A stretch of DNA of 64,000 nucleotides from Candidatus Freyrarchaeum guaymasense (GCA_030587405.1 JAUQZD010000050.1:130174-194173); one strand, 5' to 3'. Numbered from the stretch's first letter, positions 7,994 to 17,433 are shown. Numbers and translations: made by a program. Notes: generated from the sequence alone by a model not told the origin.

Positions 7994-9243
7994 GATGCAT
8001 CCTCCCGCGGATCTCTTATCTCGCCGGTCACTGCGGCGAGAGCTGCCGTGTGAGGCGAAGCAAGGTATATTTCAGCTTCATCACACCCCATTCTTCCTTT
8101 AAAGTTTCTGTTAGCTGTTGAGACCACAACATCTCCTGGTGAGGGGATCCCCTGATGGGTTCCGACGCACGGCCCGCATCCAGGGTTGCAGACGGTTGCA
8201 CCTGCCTCGGTAAATATTTCGATTAAGCCTTCCCTTAAAGCCTTAAGATACACGTTCCTGGAGGCGGGAACAATTATCGTTCTCGCCCTAACCTTTCTAC
8301 CCTTCATCACTCTTCCAGCCACTCTTAAGTCCTCTATCCTCCCATTCGTGCAGGTTCCGATGAAAACTTGATCCACGGGCACCCCCGCCACGTCTGATAC
8401 CGGCTTAACGTTATCGACGGAGTGAGGGCACGCAACGACGGGCACCACGTCGCTGGCATCCAATTCGAGCTTAGCGCTAAACTCGGCGTCTTCATCGCTT
8501 TTTAATAGGGGATAGTTCTGAGGTACTCCACACTCGTTAAGGAAAGCTACAACTTTCTCGTCGGGAGCGATTAACCCCGTTTTACCTCCCATCTCCACCG
8601 CCATATTGCAAAGGGTTAATCTTCCTTCCACGCTTAGCTCGCTTATGGCTTCCCCAGTGTACTCCACAGCCATGTAAGTTGCTCCATCAGCTCCGATCTT
8701 GCCGATGACTGTTAAGGCAAGGTCCTTTGCGTATACGCTTTTTGGAAGCTTTCCATCAACGCTTATAAGAAGCGATTCCGGAACCCGCAGCCAAAGCTGT
8801 CCACATGCAAACACTGCGGCCATCTCGGTCGAGCCGATGCCTGTTGCGAGAGCTCCTAGTGCACCGTACGTGCATGTATGGCTGTCTGCCCCAAGCACAA
8901 CACTTCCTGGCTTTACATGTCCACGTTCAACCATTAATTGATGGCAAACGCCTTCGCCAACGTCGTAAAGCGTTACACCCTGGCTGACAGCCCACTCCCT
9001 CATTAACTTATGGATCCTTGACACGCCTTCATTTGGGCTTGGAGCGTTATGGTCTATAACCAACACTATCTTTTCTGGGTTCCAAACCTTTTCAACGCCC
9101 ATCCTTTCAAGCGCTTCAATAGTTAGGGGAGCCGTTCCATCCTGTGCCATAGCGAAGTCTACTTCGACTACCACTATGTCTCCTTTATACACGTCGCTGT
9201 TGGAGGCGAGGCTAAGTATTTTTTCAGCGAGCGTCTTTCCCAT
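7990..9243 (-). CDS. leuC: 3-isopropylmalate dehydratase large subunit
   Basis: Large [4Fe-4S] subunit of the aconitase-family isomerase that partners LeuD. The 417-residue protein has GADSHTCTYGALGALATG (substrate and cluster region with the first cluster Cys), FIGTCTNGR and CNPGCGPCVG, supplying the three cluster ligands. The frame is open from 9294, but ATG 9243 follows GAAGGTG and gives the family start MGKTLAEKI. It is the first gene of leuC-leuD-leuB. Its stop overlaps the leuD ATG by 4 bp, so leuD is translationally coupled to it. The enzyme could serve leucine synthesis or a 2-oxoacid elongation pathway. Confidence 0.92.
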   Translation of the reverse strand: MGKTLAEKILSLASNSDVYKGDIVVVEVDFAMAQDGTAPLTIEALERMGVEKVWNPEKIVLVIDHNAPSPNEGVSRIHKLMREWAVSQGVTLYDVGEGVCHQLMVERGHVKPGSVVLGADSHTCTYGALGALATGIGSTEMAAVFACGQLWLRVPESLLISVDGKLPKSVYAKDLALTVIGKIGADGATYMAVEYTGEAISELSVEGRLTLCNMAVEMGGKTGLIAPDEKVVAFLNECGVPQNYPLLKSDEDAEFSAKLELDASDVVPVVACPHSVDNVKPVSDVAGVPVDQVFIGTCTNGRIEDLRVAGRVMKGRKVRARTIIVPASRNVYLKALREGLIEIFTEAGATVCNPGCGPCVGTHQGIPSPGDVVVSTANRNFKGRMGCDEAEIYLASPHTAALAAVTGEIRDPREDAS

Positions 9244-9381
9244 ATGCACACCTTCACTCAAAGTTTTTCGGGAAGCATTGGCAGGACTCTCCAAACTCAG
9301 GGAATATATAAGCGTAGCGTTAATTAAGCGGCATCATTGCAACACCACTTTCGCCAACGTCTCTCCATGTTAAGGCGCATA

Positions 9382-10542
9382 TTAAGGCTCATATAAGGGG
9401 ATCTTACTTGTTACTCCGGCAGCAAAGCTAACTAACTCGTCGACCATTACAGCCTTAACATTGTATTCTGAAAGCATGGATGCAGAGTAAAGATTATGGA
9501 AACAGGTGGGGCATGCCGTTGCCACGTATTCTGCGCCCACCTCAGCGGCTAGCCGAATTATCTTAGACGAAAGCTCGTCTCTTATCCAAGAATATGGAAT
9601 CCTCACTGGACCACCGCAGCAAGGTGAAAGCTCCCGGCTGTCCTCAAGTTCTACAAGCTTTACTCCAGGAATGCTTTCTAGTGTCTTACGTGGAGGTTCG
9701 TACACTCCCGCGTAGCGCCCTAAGTGGCAAGGGTCATGGTACGCCACTACCGCGTCGACACGTTTAGAGAAGGACATTTTCCCGGCATCTAGCAGTTCAG
9801 CGTAAAGCTGGGAAGTATGCATGACCGTTATACTCCACGGGTATTCCTCCTTGAAAGCAGTGTAACACATTGGACATAAGGCAAACACTTCATCCACTTT
9901 CTCCTCTCCAAACAGTCGCACGTTTTCCTCGGCAATTTTCCTGAAGTCATCGTCGTAGCCCAGCATTGAAAGCACGCCGCCACAGCACTTCTCAACGTTT
10001 CTAACCCTAAACGAGACATAGTGTCTGAGCGTTTCAATGCACGCCCTCGCTATCAAGGGGTAGGAGTACGCTGCCACGCACCCTACATGAAACACCATAG
10101 AGCTCTCCTGATCCAGCCTCTTAACCACGTCGCCTATTAAGGACGCAGTTTGGGCAGGCTGCCTATCTAGAATCACACCCCACTTAACTATGTTATCCCT
10201 CTGGATGGCTTGCTGGGTAGGGGGGGCGACGCCAGCTTTTACCAGTCTAACCCGTGCTTCATGGATTAAACCGCTGACGTTTACCTTAGAAGGACATAGG
10301 ACTTCGCATCTTCTGCAGAGGGTACATGAAAAAATCCTGTCAACGAGGGAGGGAGAGGGAGGCACCTCGCCTAGAGCTAATCCTCGGATAAGAGCAATGC
10401 GCCCACGCGTGTTCCAGTCTTCTGACCGTTGAACCTCGAAAACGGGACATCCAGTGCGGCATAGACCACACCGAAAACATCGTAGACTTGCAAGGTAAAC
10501 CTCGTCTTCCTTCTCTATGAAGGGTATTGGGATGTTTGCCAT
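9382..10542 (-). CDS. Fe-S oxidoreductase, GlpC/HdrD-like (two CCG domains)
   Basis: A 386-residue cytoplasmic electron-transfer protein. The N terminus carries two [4Fe-4S] ferredoxin motifs, CFRCGLCRTGC and CTLCRRCEVLC, each ended by a fourth Cys before Pro. Two cysteine-rich CCG domains follow (EKCCGG with CPMC; YHDPCHLG, SPCCGG and CPTC). This is the architecture of GlpC, LldE/LldF-associated and HdrD-type subunits that pass electrons from a flavin dehydrogenase to quinone or heterodisulfide. No flavoprotein partner is adjacent, so the electron donor is unknown. The start at ATG 10542 has a GGTG upstream; the longer reading frame to 10623 lacks one. Confidence 0.85.
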   Translation of the reverse strand: MANIPIPFIEKEDEVYLASLRCFRCGLCRTGCPVFEVQRSEDWNTRGRIALIRGLALGEVPPSPSLVDRIFSCTLCRRCEVLCPSKVNVSGLIHEARVRLVKAGVAPPTQQAIQRDNIVKWGVILDRQPAQTASLIGDVVKRLDQESSMVFHVGCVAAYSYPLIARACIETLRHYVSFRVRNVEKCCGGVLSMLGYDDDFRKIAEENVRLFGEEKVDEVFALCPMCYTAFKEEYPWSITVMHTSQLYAELLDAGKMSFSKRVDAVVAYHDPCHLGRYAGVYEPPRKTLESIPGVKLVELEDSRELSPCCGGPVRIPYSWIRDELSSKIIRLAAEVGAEYVATACPTCFHNLYSASMLSEYNVKAVMVDELVSFAAGVTSKIPLYEP

Positions 10543-10673
10543 ATTTGAACACCTACAGGCTCCCTTCACCATCACGATGACAATGTTATTTAAAAAACAT
10601 TTGAAGAAGGGTTGAAGGGGCACTCTGAAATGGAATTTGGAACACGTCGCCGTAAAAACAGGATAGCAGTAAA

Positions 10674-10785
10674 CTAATCATTTTGGAGGGACGATGCCCG
10701 AAGGGCAACACTACAAGAAATAATGTTGAAATAAAAGGGGGACGGTGATGAGGCTGCCAGATTCCCTATGGGGATTCAACAAGAA
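10674..10785 (+). other. Intergenic pair of similar short segments, possible small RNA
   Basis: The ~294-bp gap before L13e holds two related segments: 10684-10723 and 10737-10785. Both begin GGrGGGACGrTG and end ACAAGAAA. The first contains a TGCCC-GAA-GGGCA hairpin, and the second an ATTCCC-TAT-GGGGAT hairpin. An H/ACA-like arrangement (stem, then ACA) is conceivable, but I cannot define a guide pocket. No open reading frame is evident. Apart from these, the gap holds only the AT-rich region and GGAGGAG site preceding L13e. Confidence 0.25.
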
Positions 10786-10836
10786 AAAATAAAAACATTC
10801 TTTTCAGTTTAGTGACTCTCGAAGGAGGAGATAATC

Positions 10837-11394
10837 ATGAGTGAGTTAAAGGCTATGGTTCGCCCCCCCAGACAACCTCAGAGGTTAAGGGAGGGACGAG
10901 GGTTTAGCATTGCTGAACTTAAGGAGGCAGGGTTAACGCTGCACGATGCAAAGCAGGTAGGGATAAGAGTTGACGTAAGGCGGAAAACAGTTCACATGGA
11001 GAACGTGAAAGCACTTAAGGATTTTATGAAAAAACTGGTGAAGGGGAAAGCTGCCAGGAGAAAGGCGGTAAAAGAAAAAGAGGTTAAAAAGGCAATAGAG
11101 AAGGTAGAGGAGGTCGAGGGAACCGAGAAAAAGGTTATGGTTGAGGGAGAGGTAAAGCCGGGAAAGACGCCGCTCACCATTTTGAAGGGGCTTGGGGCAA
11201 AGACAGCACAGAAGTTTGCAGAGGTGGGAATAGAAAGCGTTGAAGAACTGGCGGAGGAGGACGCCGAACTTCTCTCGGAGGCCTTAGGAATCAAAAAGGA
11301 GAGGGTTGCTTCCTGGATTGATGAAGCAAAGGATATCGTTAAGAAGAGTGGAGGCAGAAGGAAGGCTACCAAGAAAAGGAGGGTGGAAAATTAG
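10837..11394 (+). CDS. rpl13e: Ribosomal protein L13e with C-terminal helix-hairpin-helix region
   Basis: Large-subunit protein eL13. Residues ~1-75 match archaeal/eukaryotic L13e (RPPRQPQRLREGRGFS, then a helical LKEAGLTLHDAKQVGI). A Lys/Glu-rich linker (~70-105) leads to a helix-hairpin-helix-like domain (~108-170, LKGLGAKTAQKFAEVGI) and a basic tail. The total of 185 residues is much longer than the core alone. L13e is found in TACK archaea and eukaryotes. The ATG is preceded by GGAGGAG. The gene is convergent with the GH35 gene and overlaps its end by 4 bp. Confidence 0.85.
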   Translation: MSELKAMVRPPRQPQRLREGRGFSIAELKEAGLTLHDAKQVGIRVDVRRKTVHMENVKALKDFMKKLVKGKAARRKAVKEKEVKKAIEKVEEVEGTEKKVMVEGEVKPGKTPLTILKGLGAKTAQKFAEVGIESVEELAEEDAELLSEALGIKKERVASWIDEAKDIVKKSGGRRKATKKRRVEN

Positions 11395-13754
11395 TAACCT
11401 AGTATTTTCCTGAAAAACCATCTTCTTACCTGATAGGGAAACCTCTCTTTTATTGTTTCCAGACTAGGCCTTCTAACACCAATCACGCTTATCCTTAATG
11501 GTTCTTCTAAAACAATGTTTTCACCTTCAGATACTGGACCATAGTTTAGGATTAAAATTCTTGTTTTAGGATCCCAGCGAGACCTTTCAGGGAGAAGTTC
11601 AGGTTCCTCGGGAAGTTTAATTGCGATTTGCCCCGTTAGCCCTTCATAAGACCGGAAGGTTAACACGTTATGATCCTCCCGGATCAGTTCGGCCGTAGCA
11701 TATAGTAGTTCAGCATCATCCACTTTACGCTTAATTGGCCATATGCATGCACTTCTTGCAGGTAGAGGGATATCTCTGAGGGACACTACGCATTCTGGCA
11801 GGTTCAACTGTACGTTTCCCTTGGCCCAGCTTCTTCTCAGGTTACATGCGAGAAGGTAAAAACCGTTTTCTCCTTTAGACGGAAGGGCAAGCATGTTTTC
11901 CGCTTCACAAACGGGCTTTTTCGGGATAAGCTTGACAAGGTTAATAGCTGCTTTCCCATGAGGGATGAAGCCTAACTGAATAAGGACTCCTTTACCGATG
12001 TGCAGCTTGAAACCACATATCTCACCTGTTTTGAGGACGGCTAATGGCTCTGCCTCGTCTACCTCAAAAACAGTAACACGCCTACCCTTGATTATATGCT
12101 GTCCAAATGAAAGCACCCCGCTTTTGACCGATTGACCTTTAATTTTTATCGCATCCACTAAAATGCTGTTTTCATGAAGAAACTCGTCTAGCATTGGAGT
12201 TTGAGGCATGAGAATAAGTGATCCTCCCCTCTTGACGTAGTCGAGCAGAGATGCCGCCTCACTTTTCCCAAGAAAGTCAAAGGCGCAAAAGATTAAGGGT
12301 ATGGAGCTATTGCTGACTGCTAGTTTCAGCGGGAGAGGGGCACAACCTAGACCACTTTTTAAAAGGTGGAGGAGGAGGTTTCTGAATGCGGTGGTGATCC
12401 CTCTGTATTTCCGGCCGAATGCATCGTAGCCTCCTGACAGCTCGGCTAAACTATAGGGATGGTAGTACCCTACGTGTAAATCTAGAAGCGGAGATAAAAC
12501 GCCTAGAAGTTTAACCATTGAGGCGAAGCCTTTAATTACATGATACTTTCCGGTTTCTTCTCCGTTAACATTTAAAGGAGCGTCTTGGAAGTATTTTCTC
12601 CCGGTTGTCCCGAAATTTGAAGGGTTAATTCCTCCTGAAAACATGTAGAAATTTATTCCTTCAGCCCCTTTAACATACGCTATCCTTTCAAGGATGTGGA
12701 GAGTGTTGTCTGAAACCTTAGAACTAAACCAGCCTGACTGCAGCTCCGACACGAGTAGGGGGGCGGCGGGTTGACTTAACCTAAAGAAGTCCAAGTAATT
12801 CACCACCGCTAGGAAGCTTGCTTCGTCTAAGTAGTGAGGGTACAAGTTTACGGCGTCAACTAGAAGCTTACTTTTGGTTTGAACCGGAGGATAAAGGAAA
12901 GGGTTAAAGAACTCGTTGGTTAATAGTAGGGTGGATACGCCTTCCCCTCGCACCACACCTGCTATCTGACGAAGAAACTCTGATATCATGTCCTCCTTAA
13001 AGGAGAGCCACCCGATCATAGCGGGTAGATCCCTTCGACCTTTAAATCTTCTAGGTGGGGTCACCTCTGAAAAATCGGTGTAGCATGTTCCATAAGCTTC
13101 ATTCAACTGGTTGATTGAATCGAAATTTGATCTGAGCCATTCATGATATAAGCCCTCATTTTCACCACTTCCTATGACCACCGGGTTATAGTCTGTTTCG
13201 AATGGAAGAAAATGGAATCCGTATGATGACTCATTATCTATTTGAACTGCAATTATGCATCCTCCATTGGGCATTTGATGCTTCTTAATTATTTGAGAAG
13301 CAGCTTTCATCCATCGCTTAGCGTATGCGAGATATAAAGGGTGAAGGTATGTTATGGCAGGAGCCTTTTTAGAAAACCAGCGCGTCGGCCTCCCTGAAGA
13401 ATTACGTGCAAGGATCTCAGGGTGGGCTTGTAAGAGCCATCGAGGAATACCTCCATATATCCACTCAGCGCAAATGTACGGTCCGGGTTTTGCTATGACG
13501 TACACGTTTTCCTCTTCAGCCAGCTCTAAAAAGAGTTCTATGTTCCTCTGTGGGTGAGAGTCTCCTGAGAAGTCGAATACTCCGGGCTCGGCTTCATGCC
13601 AGTTCCACGGAATGTATGTTGAAACCGCGTCAAGCCCGGCTTCCTTCGCCTTAGCGAGACGGACACGCCACTCCGAAGGATGTAAGCGGAAATAGTGGAC
13701 TTCACCGCTAAGAAGCGGTTTTTTGATGTGGGACGCGAAGGGAGTTGAATCCAT
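11391..13754 (-). CDS. Glycoside hydrolase family 35 beta-galactosidase
   Basis: A 787-residue enzyme that would remove terminal beta-galactose from oligosaccharides. The N-terminal TIM barrel starts with GEVHYFRLHPSEW and STYIPWNWHE. The acid/base Glu lies in VQIDNESS and the nucleophile Glu in SELQSGWF, the GH35 positions. A Rossmann-like segment and C-terminal beta domains follow. No signal peptide is visible, so it probably acts inside the cell. The start is ATG 13754, after GGCGGTGATT, rather than 13784. It is divergent from the Lrp-type gene. It is the only carbohydrate-degrading enzyme in the window and has no sugar transporter beside it. Confidence 0.88.
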   Translation of the reverse strand: MDSTPFASHIKKPLLSGEVHYFRLHPSEWRVRLAKAKEAGLDAVSTYIPWNWHEAEPGVFDFSGDSHPQRNIELFLELAEEENVYVIAKPGPYICAEWIYGGIPRWLLQAHPEILARNSSGRPTRWFSKKAPAITYLHPLYLAYAKRWMKAASQIIKKHQMPNGGCIIAVQIDNESSYGFHFLPFETDYNPVVIGSGENEGLYHEWLRSNFDSINQLNEAYGTCYTDFSEVTPPRRFKGRRDLPAMIGWLSFKEDMISEFLRQIAGVVRGEGVSTLLLTNEFFNPFLYPPVQTKSKLLVDAVNLYPHYLDEASFLAVVNYLDFFRLSQPAAPLLVSELQSGWFSSKVSDNTLHILERIAYVKGAEGINFYMFSGGINPSNFGTTGRKYFQDAPLNVNGEETGKYHVIKGFASMVKLLGVLSPLLDLHVGYYHPYSLAELSGGYDAFGRKYRGITTAFRNLLLHLLKSGLGCAPLPLKLAVSNSSIPLIFCAFDFLGKSEAASLLDYVKRGGSLILMPQTPMLDEFLHENSILVDAIKIKGQSVKSGVLSFGQHIIKGRRVTVFEVDEAEPLAVLKTGEICGFKLHIGKGVLIQLGFIPHGKAAINLVKLIPKKPVCEAENMLALPSKGENGFYLLACNLRRSWAKGNVQLNLPECVVSLRDIPLPARSACIWPIKRKVDDAELLYATAELIREDHNVLTFRSYEGLTGQIAIKLPEEPELLPERSRWDPKTRILILNYGPVSEGENIVLEEPLRISVIGVRRPSLETIKERFPYQVRRWFFRKILGY

Positions 13755-13834
13755 GGAATCACCGCCGAAACATTCACATTGCATTATGTTCAGATTATAG
13801 GGGGAGGATGAGTAATTTAAACTGGTGGTTGGGT

Positions 13835-14065
13835 ATGGTGGTGGTCTATGTCATGCTCGTAACCGAAGCTGGTTCAGAACACGATGTGGCAGAGAAGATT
13901 TCAATGCTAGAACATGTAACTGAAGCCAAGGTTACTTACGGGGAGTGGGATGTGGTGGTCAGAGTGGAAATAGGTAAGGTGGACGAGGAGCTTGATAAGC
14001 TCGTTACTAAGATAAGAAAGACAGAAGGGGTGACTAAAAGCATGACGCTTATCTCAACCGATTAG
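13835..14065 (+). CDS. Stand-alone Lrp/AsnC effector-binding (RAM) domain protein
   Basis: A 76-residue protein comprising only the alpha-beta effector-binding domain of Lrp/AsnC regulators (pattern AYVLI-like strand, GSEHDVAEK, EAKVTYGEWDVVV, TKSMTLIS). No DNA-binding helix-turn-helix is present. Such proteins oligomerise and bind amino acids or modulate full-length Lrp partners. A frame is open from 13745, but ATG 13835 gives the usual start. It is divergent from the GH35 gene, though no functional link is evident. Confidence 0.8.
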   Translation: MVVVYVMLVTEAGSEHDVAEKISMLEHVTEAKVTYGEWDVVVRVEIGKVDEELDKLVTKIRKTEGVTKSMTLISTD

Positions 14066-14112
14066 CTGATGTTGAAAGAACGGCTATTAATAATCGAAAC
14101 CCTTCAAAAAAG

Positions 14113-14127
14113 TTAAAAGTTTTATAT
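14113..14127 (+). promoter_or_regulatory. TATA/BRE-like promoter element
   Basis: The stretch TTAAAAGTTTTATAT lies about 75 bp upstream of the COG1395 gene in an otherwise non-coding gap. It resembles an archaeal TATA box with a purine-rich element in front. Assignment is by composition and spacing only. Confidence 0.35.
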
Positions 14128-14201
14128 GTGCACTTGTTTCTTTTAATTCTTGGAAAGGGGCTTTATCGACGGAAGAGAAAGGTTGTCGTGGCGGTGGCAC
14201 C

Positions 14202-15158
14202 GTGCCTTCCAACCTTTTCATCGAGAAAATCGGGAGGATGCTGCAGAAAGCAGGGTACGAGGTAGCTAATCATCTAGCTCCGAGAAGCTGCTTCGATATT
14301 GCAGCTAGGAAGGAGGAAAGCCTCTTACTACTTAAAGTTTTAGCCAATGTTGACGGTGTGAAGGACGAGCAAGGCAGGGAGTTAAGGTTACTAGCTAAGC
14401 TATTGTCCGCAACTCCACTAATAGTAGGGGAAAGGACGAGGAAAAGCGAAATACTTGACGGTGTTGTCTATGGGCGTTGTGGAATACCAACGATCAACGT
14501 TTCAACGCTTAAGAGGTTTATCTTTGAGGACGTTTACCCTGTGGTCTTAGCCAAACGTGGAGGGCTATATTTAAAAATTAATGGAGAGGCCCTCAGGCGG
14601 GCAAGGGAAGAGAGAGGGTTTTCGCTTGGAAACCTAGCCGAGAGGGTGGGAGTTTCCAGGAAAGCCATCTATGAATATGAAAGAAACATGATGGATGTAA
14701 CCTTGGAGACGGCCGTGAGAATAGAGGAGGAGCTTGATGCAGATGTAATCATGCCAATAGACTTCACATCCTGGGAGAGCATATACGGATTCGAGGAGGA
14801 AAAATTGCCTACACTACAGGAATGTGAGGACGAATTAGAGGGGGAAATCTGCAAGGCGTTATCCGAGCTGGGTTTTAAGGTTATAATTGCTAAGAAAGCA
14901 CCGTTTAACGCGTTGACAGCGGATCAGAAAGAGGAGTATATTGTTGTAACGGGAGTTGGAAGAGCACATGAGAAAACCGTTGAAAGAAGGATAAAAACGC
15001 TCGAGCGAGTGTCGAGGGTGGTAAGGAAATGGGCGATGTTCGTCTTAGACAAGGAGAGGGACGTTAGGGAAGCACGCGTCCCCGTCTTAAGCAAGGAGGA
15101 AATAGAATCTATGGAGGAACCAGAAGACTTATTGAAGAAAATTCAGGCGGTAAACTAA
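14202..15158 (+). CDS. COG1395-type transcriptional regulator (HTH XRE domain)
   Basis: A 318-residue protein of the archaeal COG1395 family. Residues ~1-115 form an alpha/beta domain resembling nuclease-like folds (FDIAARKEESLLLLKVL). An XRE-type helix-turn-helix follows at ~127-185 (EERGFSLGNLAERVGVSRK, then YEYER), and a second alpha/beta domain completes it. The cellular role of the family is unknown; a DNA-binding regulator is the usual annotation. The GTG start at 14202 lacks a strong ribosome binding site. It is convergent with rnhB, with adjacent stops. Confidence 0.8.
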   Translation: MPSNLFIEKIGRMLQKAGYEVANHLAPRSCFDIAARKEESLLLLKVLANVDGVKDEQGRELRLLAKLLSATPLIVGERTRKSEILDGVVYGRCGIPTINVSTLKRFIFEDVYPVVLAKRGGLYLKINGEALRRAREERGFSLGNLAERVGVSRKAIYEYERNMMDVTLETAVRIEEELDADVIMPIDFTSWESIYGFEEEKLPTLQECEDELEGEICKALSELGFKVIIAKKAPFNALTADQKEEYIVVTGVGRAHEKTVERRIKTLERVSRVVRKWAMFVLDKERDVREARVPVLSKEEIESMEEPEDLLKKIQAVN

Positions 15159-15803
15159 TTAAGTGAGCTTCCTCTGACGTGCTTCTTCGAGAATTTTCTT
15201 TGCTGTTTTCCAGCTGCATCTCGTGAAAGGAGGGAGACACCCGTTCTCTTGCACCCACTTTCTTAAGAAATTAAGGGTCTTCTGGTCTTGAGGGTATCCA
15301 GAGCCGACATCCCCGTAACTCCTTAGCTCCCAGACCTTAATGTCACGAGTAACTTTAGCTATTATTGATGCAGCTCCAACCACCGTATAGTTTGAGTCAG
15401 CTTTGTGCTCAACCACTAGTTTAGCGTCACATGTAAGGTACTTCCTGATCCGTTCTTCGAACCGCGCTGGACAAGTGTCAGCGGCGTCTATGTATGCCAC
15501 GTTAGGACGTAGATTGTCTAGGACTTTAGCTATGTTTTTAGCTTCAAGCTCGTTGAGTCCGCCACCAAACTGGACGGCTTCATCTATCTCTTTAGGGGAA
15601 ACCTCAACTATGGAGACGCCCTTAGCTATACTGAGAATTTTAGGAAGCAACTCTTTCCTGCGTAGTGGAGATAGCTTTTTAGAGTCCACTACGCCTATCT
15701 GCTTCAATTCCTTAACATCCCGGTTCCGAACGAGTATCCCTGCTACAATCATTGGCCCTATTACTGGTCCTCTTCCAGCTTCGTCAACTCCTGCCACGAG
15801 CAA
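15159..15803 (-). CDS. rnhB: Ribonuclease HII
   Basis: Removes RNA from RNA-DNA hybrids and single ribonucleotides from DNA. The 214-residue protein has the catalytic acids in GVDEAGRGPVIGPM (Asp, Glu), in YIDAAD, and the later Asp in KVTRDI. The size is normal for archaeal RNase HII. It is convergent with the COG1395 regulator and divergent from trm1, so it is probably transcribed alone. Confidence 0.95.
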   Translation of the reverse strand: MLVAGVDEAGRGPVIGPMIVAGILVRNRDVKELKQIGVVDSKKLSPLRRKELLPKILSIAKGVSIVEVSPKEIDEAVQFGGGLNELEAKNIAKVLDNLRPNVAYIDAADTCPARFEERIRKYLTCDAKLVVEHKADSNYTVVGAASIIAKVTRDIKVWELRSYGDVGSGYPQDQKTLNFLRKWVQENGCLPPFTRCSWKTAKKILEEARQRKLT

Positions 15804-15897
15804 AATCTCTCCCTTTAAACCTTATTGAGAATGGAAAAAATAAAAATGTCTCTAAGCGACTCCCCCTGGAAGAGAACTGTTTAAGTGGAGGGGTTCG

Positions 15898-17097
15898 ATG
15901 GCCGAGTTTCCAATACGCCTTTACGAGGAGGGAAAGGTAAAGTTCTACGCTCCTGACACTAAACTTTACTTTGAAAGAGGAAGCTACATACCAGGTAGGA
16001 CTCCTGTCTTCTATAATCCCAAAATGATGCTTAACAGAGACATTGCAGTGTATTCTCTTCAGGCCTATGCCGATGAGAAAAAGAGAGGCTTAATGGTTTG
16101 CACCCCCATGGCTGGCTGCGGAGTTAGAGCCATAAGATTCGTAATGGAAACTGTGGGAGTTAAAAGCATCGTTATAAACGACATAAATCCGAGAGCAGTG
16201 GAGTTAATTAGAAAAAACCTTGAGTTTAACAAGGTTAAAGGGAACATCACTGTTTCCTGCGAAGACGCGAATGCACTCCTATCCAAGTACGCGTCGAAGA
16301 GGGAAAGATTTGACTTAATAGACTTGGATCCATTTGGATCTCCAGCACCGTTTACGGATTCGGCTATACGCGCCTTAAATCCTAAAGGAGCACTCTTGTG
16401 TATCACGGCAACGGATCTTGCACCTCTCTGCGGCACCCACCCTCGGGCATGCTTAAGGAAGTATGGAAGTAAACCATTGAGGGTGGAGTACTGCCATGAG
16501 GTCGCCGTTAGGATCCTTACGTTCCACTCTTTATCCATAGCTGCAAAGTACGATCTTGCATTAGAGCCTGTTCTTTCACATTACGCAGAACATTACGTTA
16601 GAATATACTTTAAATGCAGGCTGGGGGCTAGGGCTGCCGATGAGAAAATGAGGATGATTGGATACTTACTTCACTGCTTCAGCTGCTCATTTAGAAAGCT
16701 AGTTCAAGGCTACCCTACAGTATTCGCCCATGAAGAGTGTCCTAACTGTGGAAGACGGCTTGAAGTGGCAGGACCATTATGGTGCGGCCCAATACAGAAC
16801 AAGGAGTTTGTAAGGCGCGTAGCGAAAATAGCTGAAAAAGAAGGGAACAGGGAGGCTTCTAAGGTTTTGAGACAGATTTTAGAGGAAGCTGATGCTCCTC
16901 CTACCTACTATAACATGCACAAGTTAAGCTCTATTGCAGGCGTTTCATGTCCTCCAATAGAGAATGTAATTCGCAGGTTAATGGAGAAGGGATTCGCCGT
17001 TTACAGAACACATTTTAGTAGGGTCTCCATTAAAACAAACGCTTCATCCGGAATAATACTGGACACGTTGAGGGAGCTTGCCCTAGAGAAAGACTGA
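15898..17097 (+). CDS. trm1: tRNA (guanine26-N2)-dimethyltransferase
   Basis: Makes N2,N2-dimethylguanosine at tRNA position 26 using S-adenosylmethionine. The 399-residue protein has the class I methyltransferase fold with the catalytic loop DLDPFGSP. The C-terminal half carries a zinc-binding set CFSCSF and CPNCGRRL, then the Trm1 motif GPLWCGP. The family's typical YNMHKLSS and THFS motifs come near the end. The length is normal. Starting ATG follows a GGAGGGG. Confidence 0.95.
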   Translation: MAEFPIRLYEEGKVKFYAPDTKLYFERGSYIPGRTPVFYNPKMMLNRDIAVYSLQAYADEKKRGLMVCTPMAGCGVRAIRFVMETVGVKSIVINDINPRAVELIRKNLEFNKVKGNITVSCEDANALLSKYASKRERFDLIDLDPFGSPAPFTDSAIRALNPKGALLCITATDLAPLCGTHPRACLRKYGSKPLRVEYCHEVAVRILTFHSLSIAAKYDLALEPVLSHYAEHYVRIYFKCRLGARAADEKMRMIGYLLHCFSCSFRKLVQGYPTVFAHEECPNCGRRLEVAGPLWCGPIQNKEFVRRVAKIAEKEGNREASKVLRQILEEADAPPTYYNMHKLSSIAGVSCPPIENVIRRLMEKGFAVYRTHFSRVSIKTNASSGIILDTLRELALEKD

Positions 17098-17148
17098 TAA
17101 GTTGAAAAATGTAGGTTAAGGATTACGAGTTACATACTTTGACGATTT

Positions 17149-17433
17149 TTAGGTTTTAGATTGTTTTTTGGCTTTTTTCCTCCTCCGAGTATGCTTTCTT
17201 TCATCCAGTTTAAGAATGTACAATGGCTTTCCATGGAGCAATTCCGGGTTAATATCCTTGCTAGGTTTCACAAGGACATAGGGACTGCCGACAGGACCGA
17301 TAATATCGTAGACGGCGCCTATCTCCTTCATTCTTTCATCTACTACTTTAGTACCTATTTCAGGCACCCTCACAGCACGTAAAACAATGTTTCCCGTTGA
17401 GGAGACGTGGAGAACTTTCCCCAATCGCTTCAC
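17149..17433 (-). CDS. gar1: H/ACA RNP protein Gar1
   Basis: A 94-residue beta-barrel protein with the Gar1 pattern VPEIGTKVVDERMKEIG and GPVGSPYVLVKP, ending in a lysine/arginine-rich tail. It binds Cbf5 in H/ACA ribonucleoproteins that make pseudouridine in rRNA. It follows srp19 by 23 bp on the same strand. The pairing of SRP19 and Gar1 genes is common in archaea. Confidence 0.9.
   Translation of the reverse strand: MKRLGKVLHVSSTGNIVLRAVRVPEIGTKVVDERMKEIGAVYDIIGPVGSPYVLVKPSKDINPELLHGKPLYILKLDERKHTRRRKKAKKQSKT

Noticed and set aside
10743..10800. C/D box guide RNA with GTGATGA upstream of L13e
   Set aside because: No matching D or D' box downstream.
11391..13754. Possible horizontal transfer island around the GH35 gene
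   Set aside because: No integrase, tRNA site, repeats or visible change in base composition at its borders.
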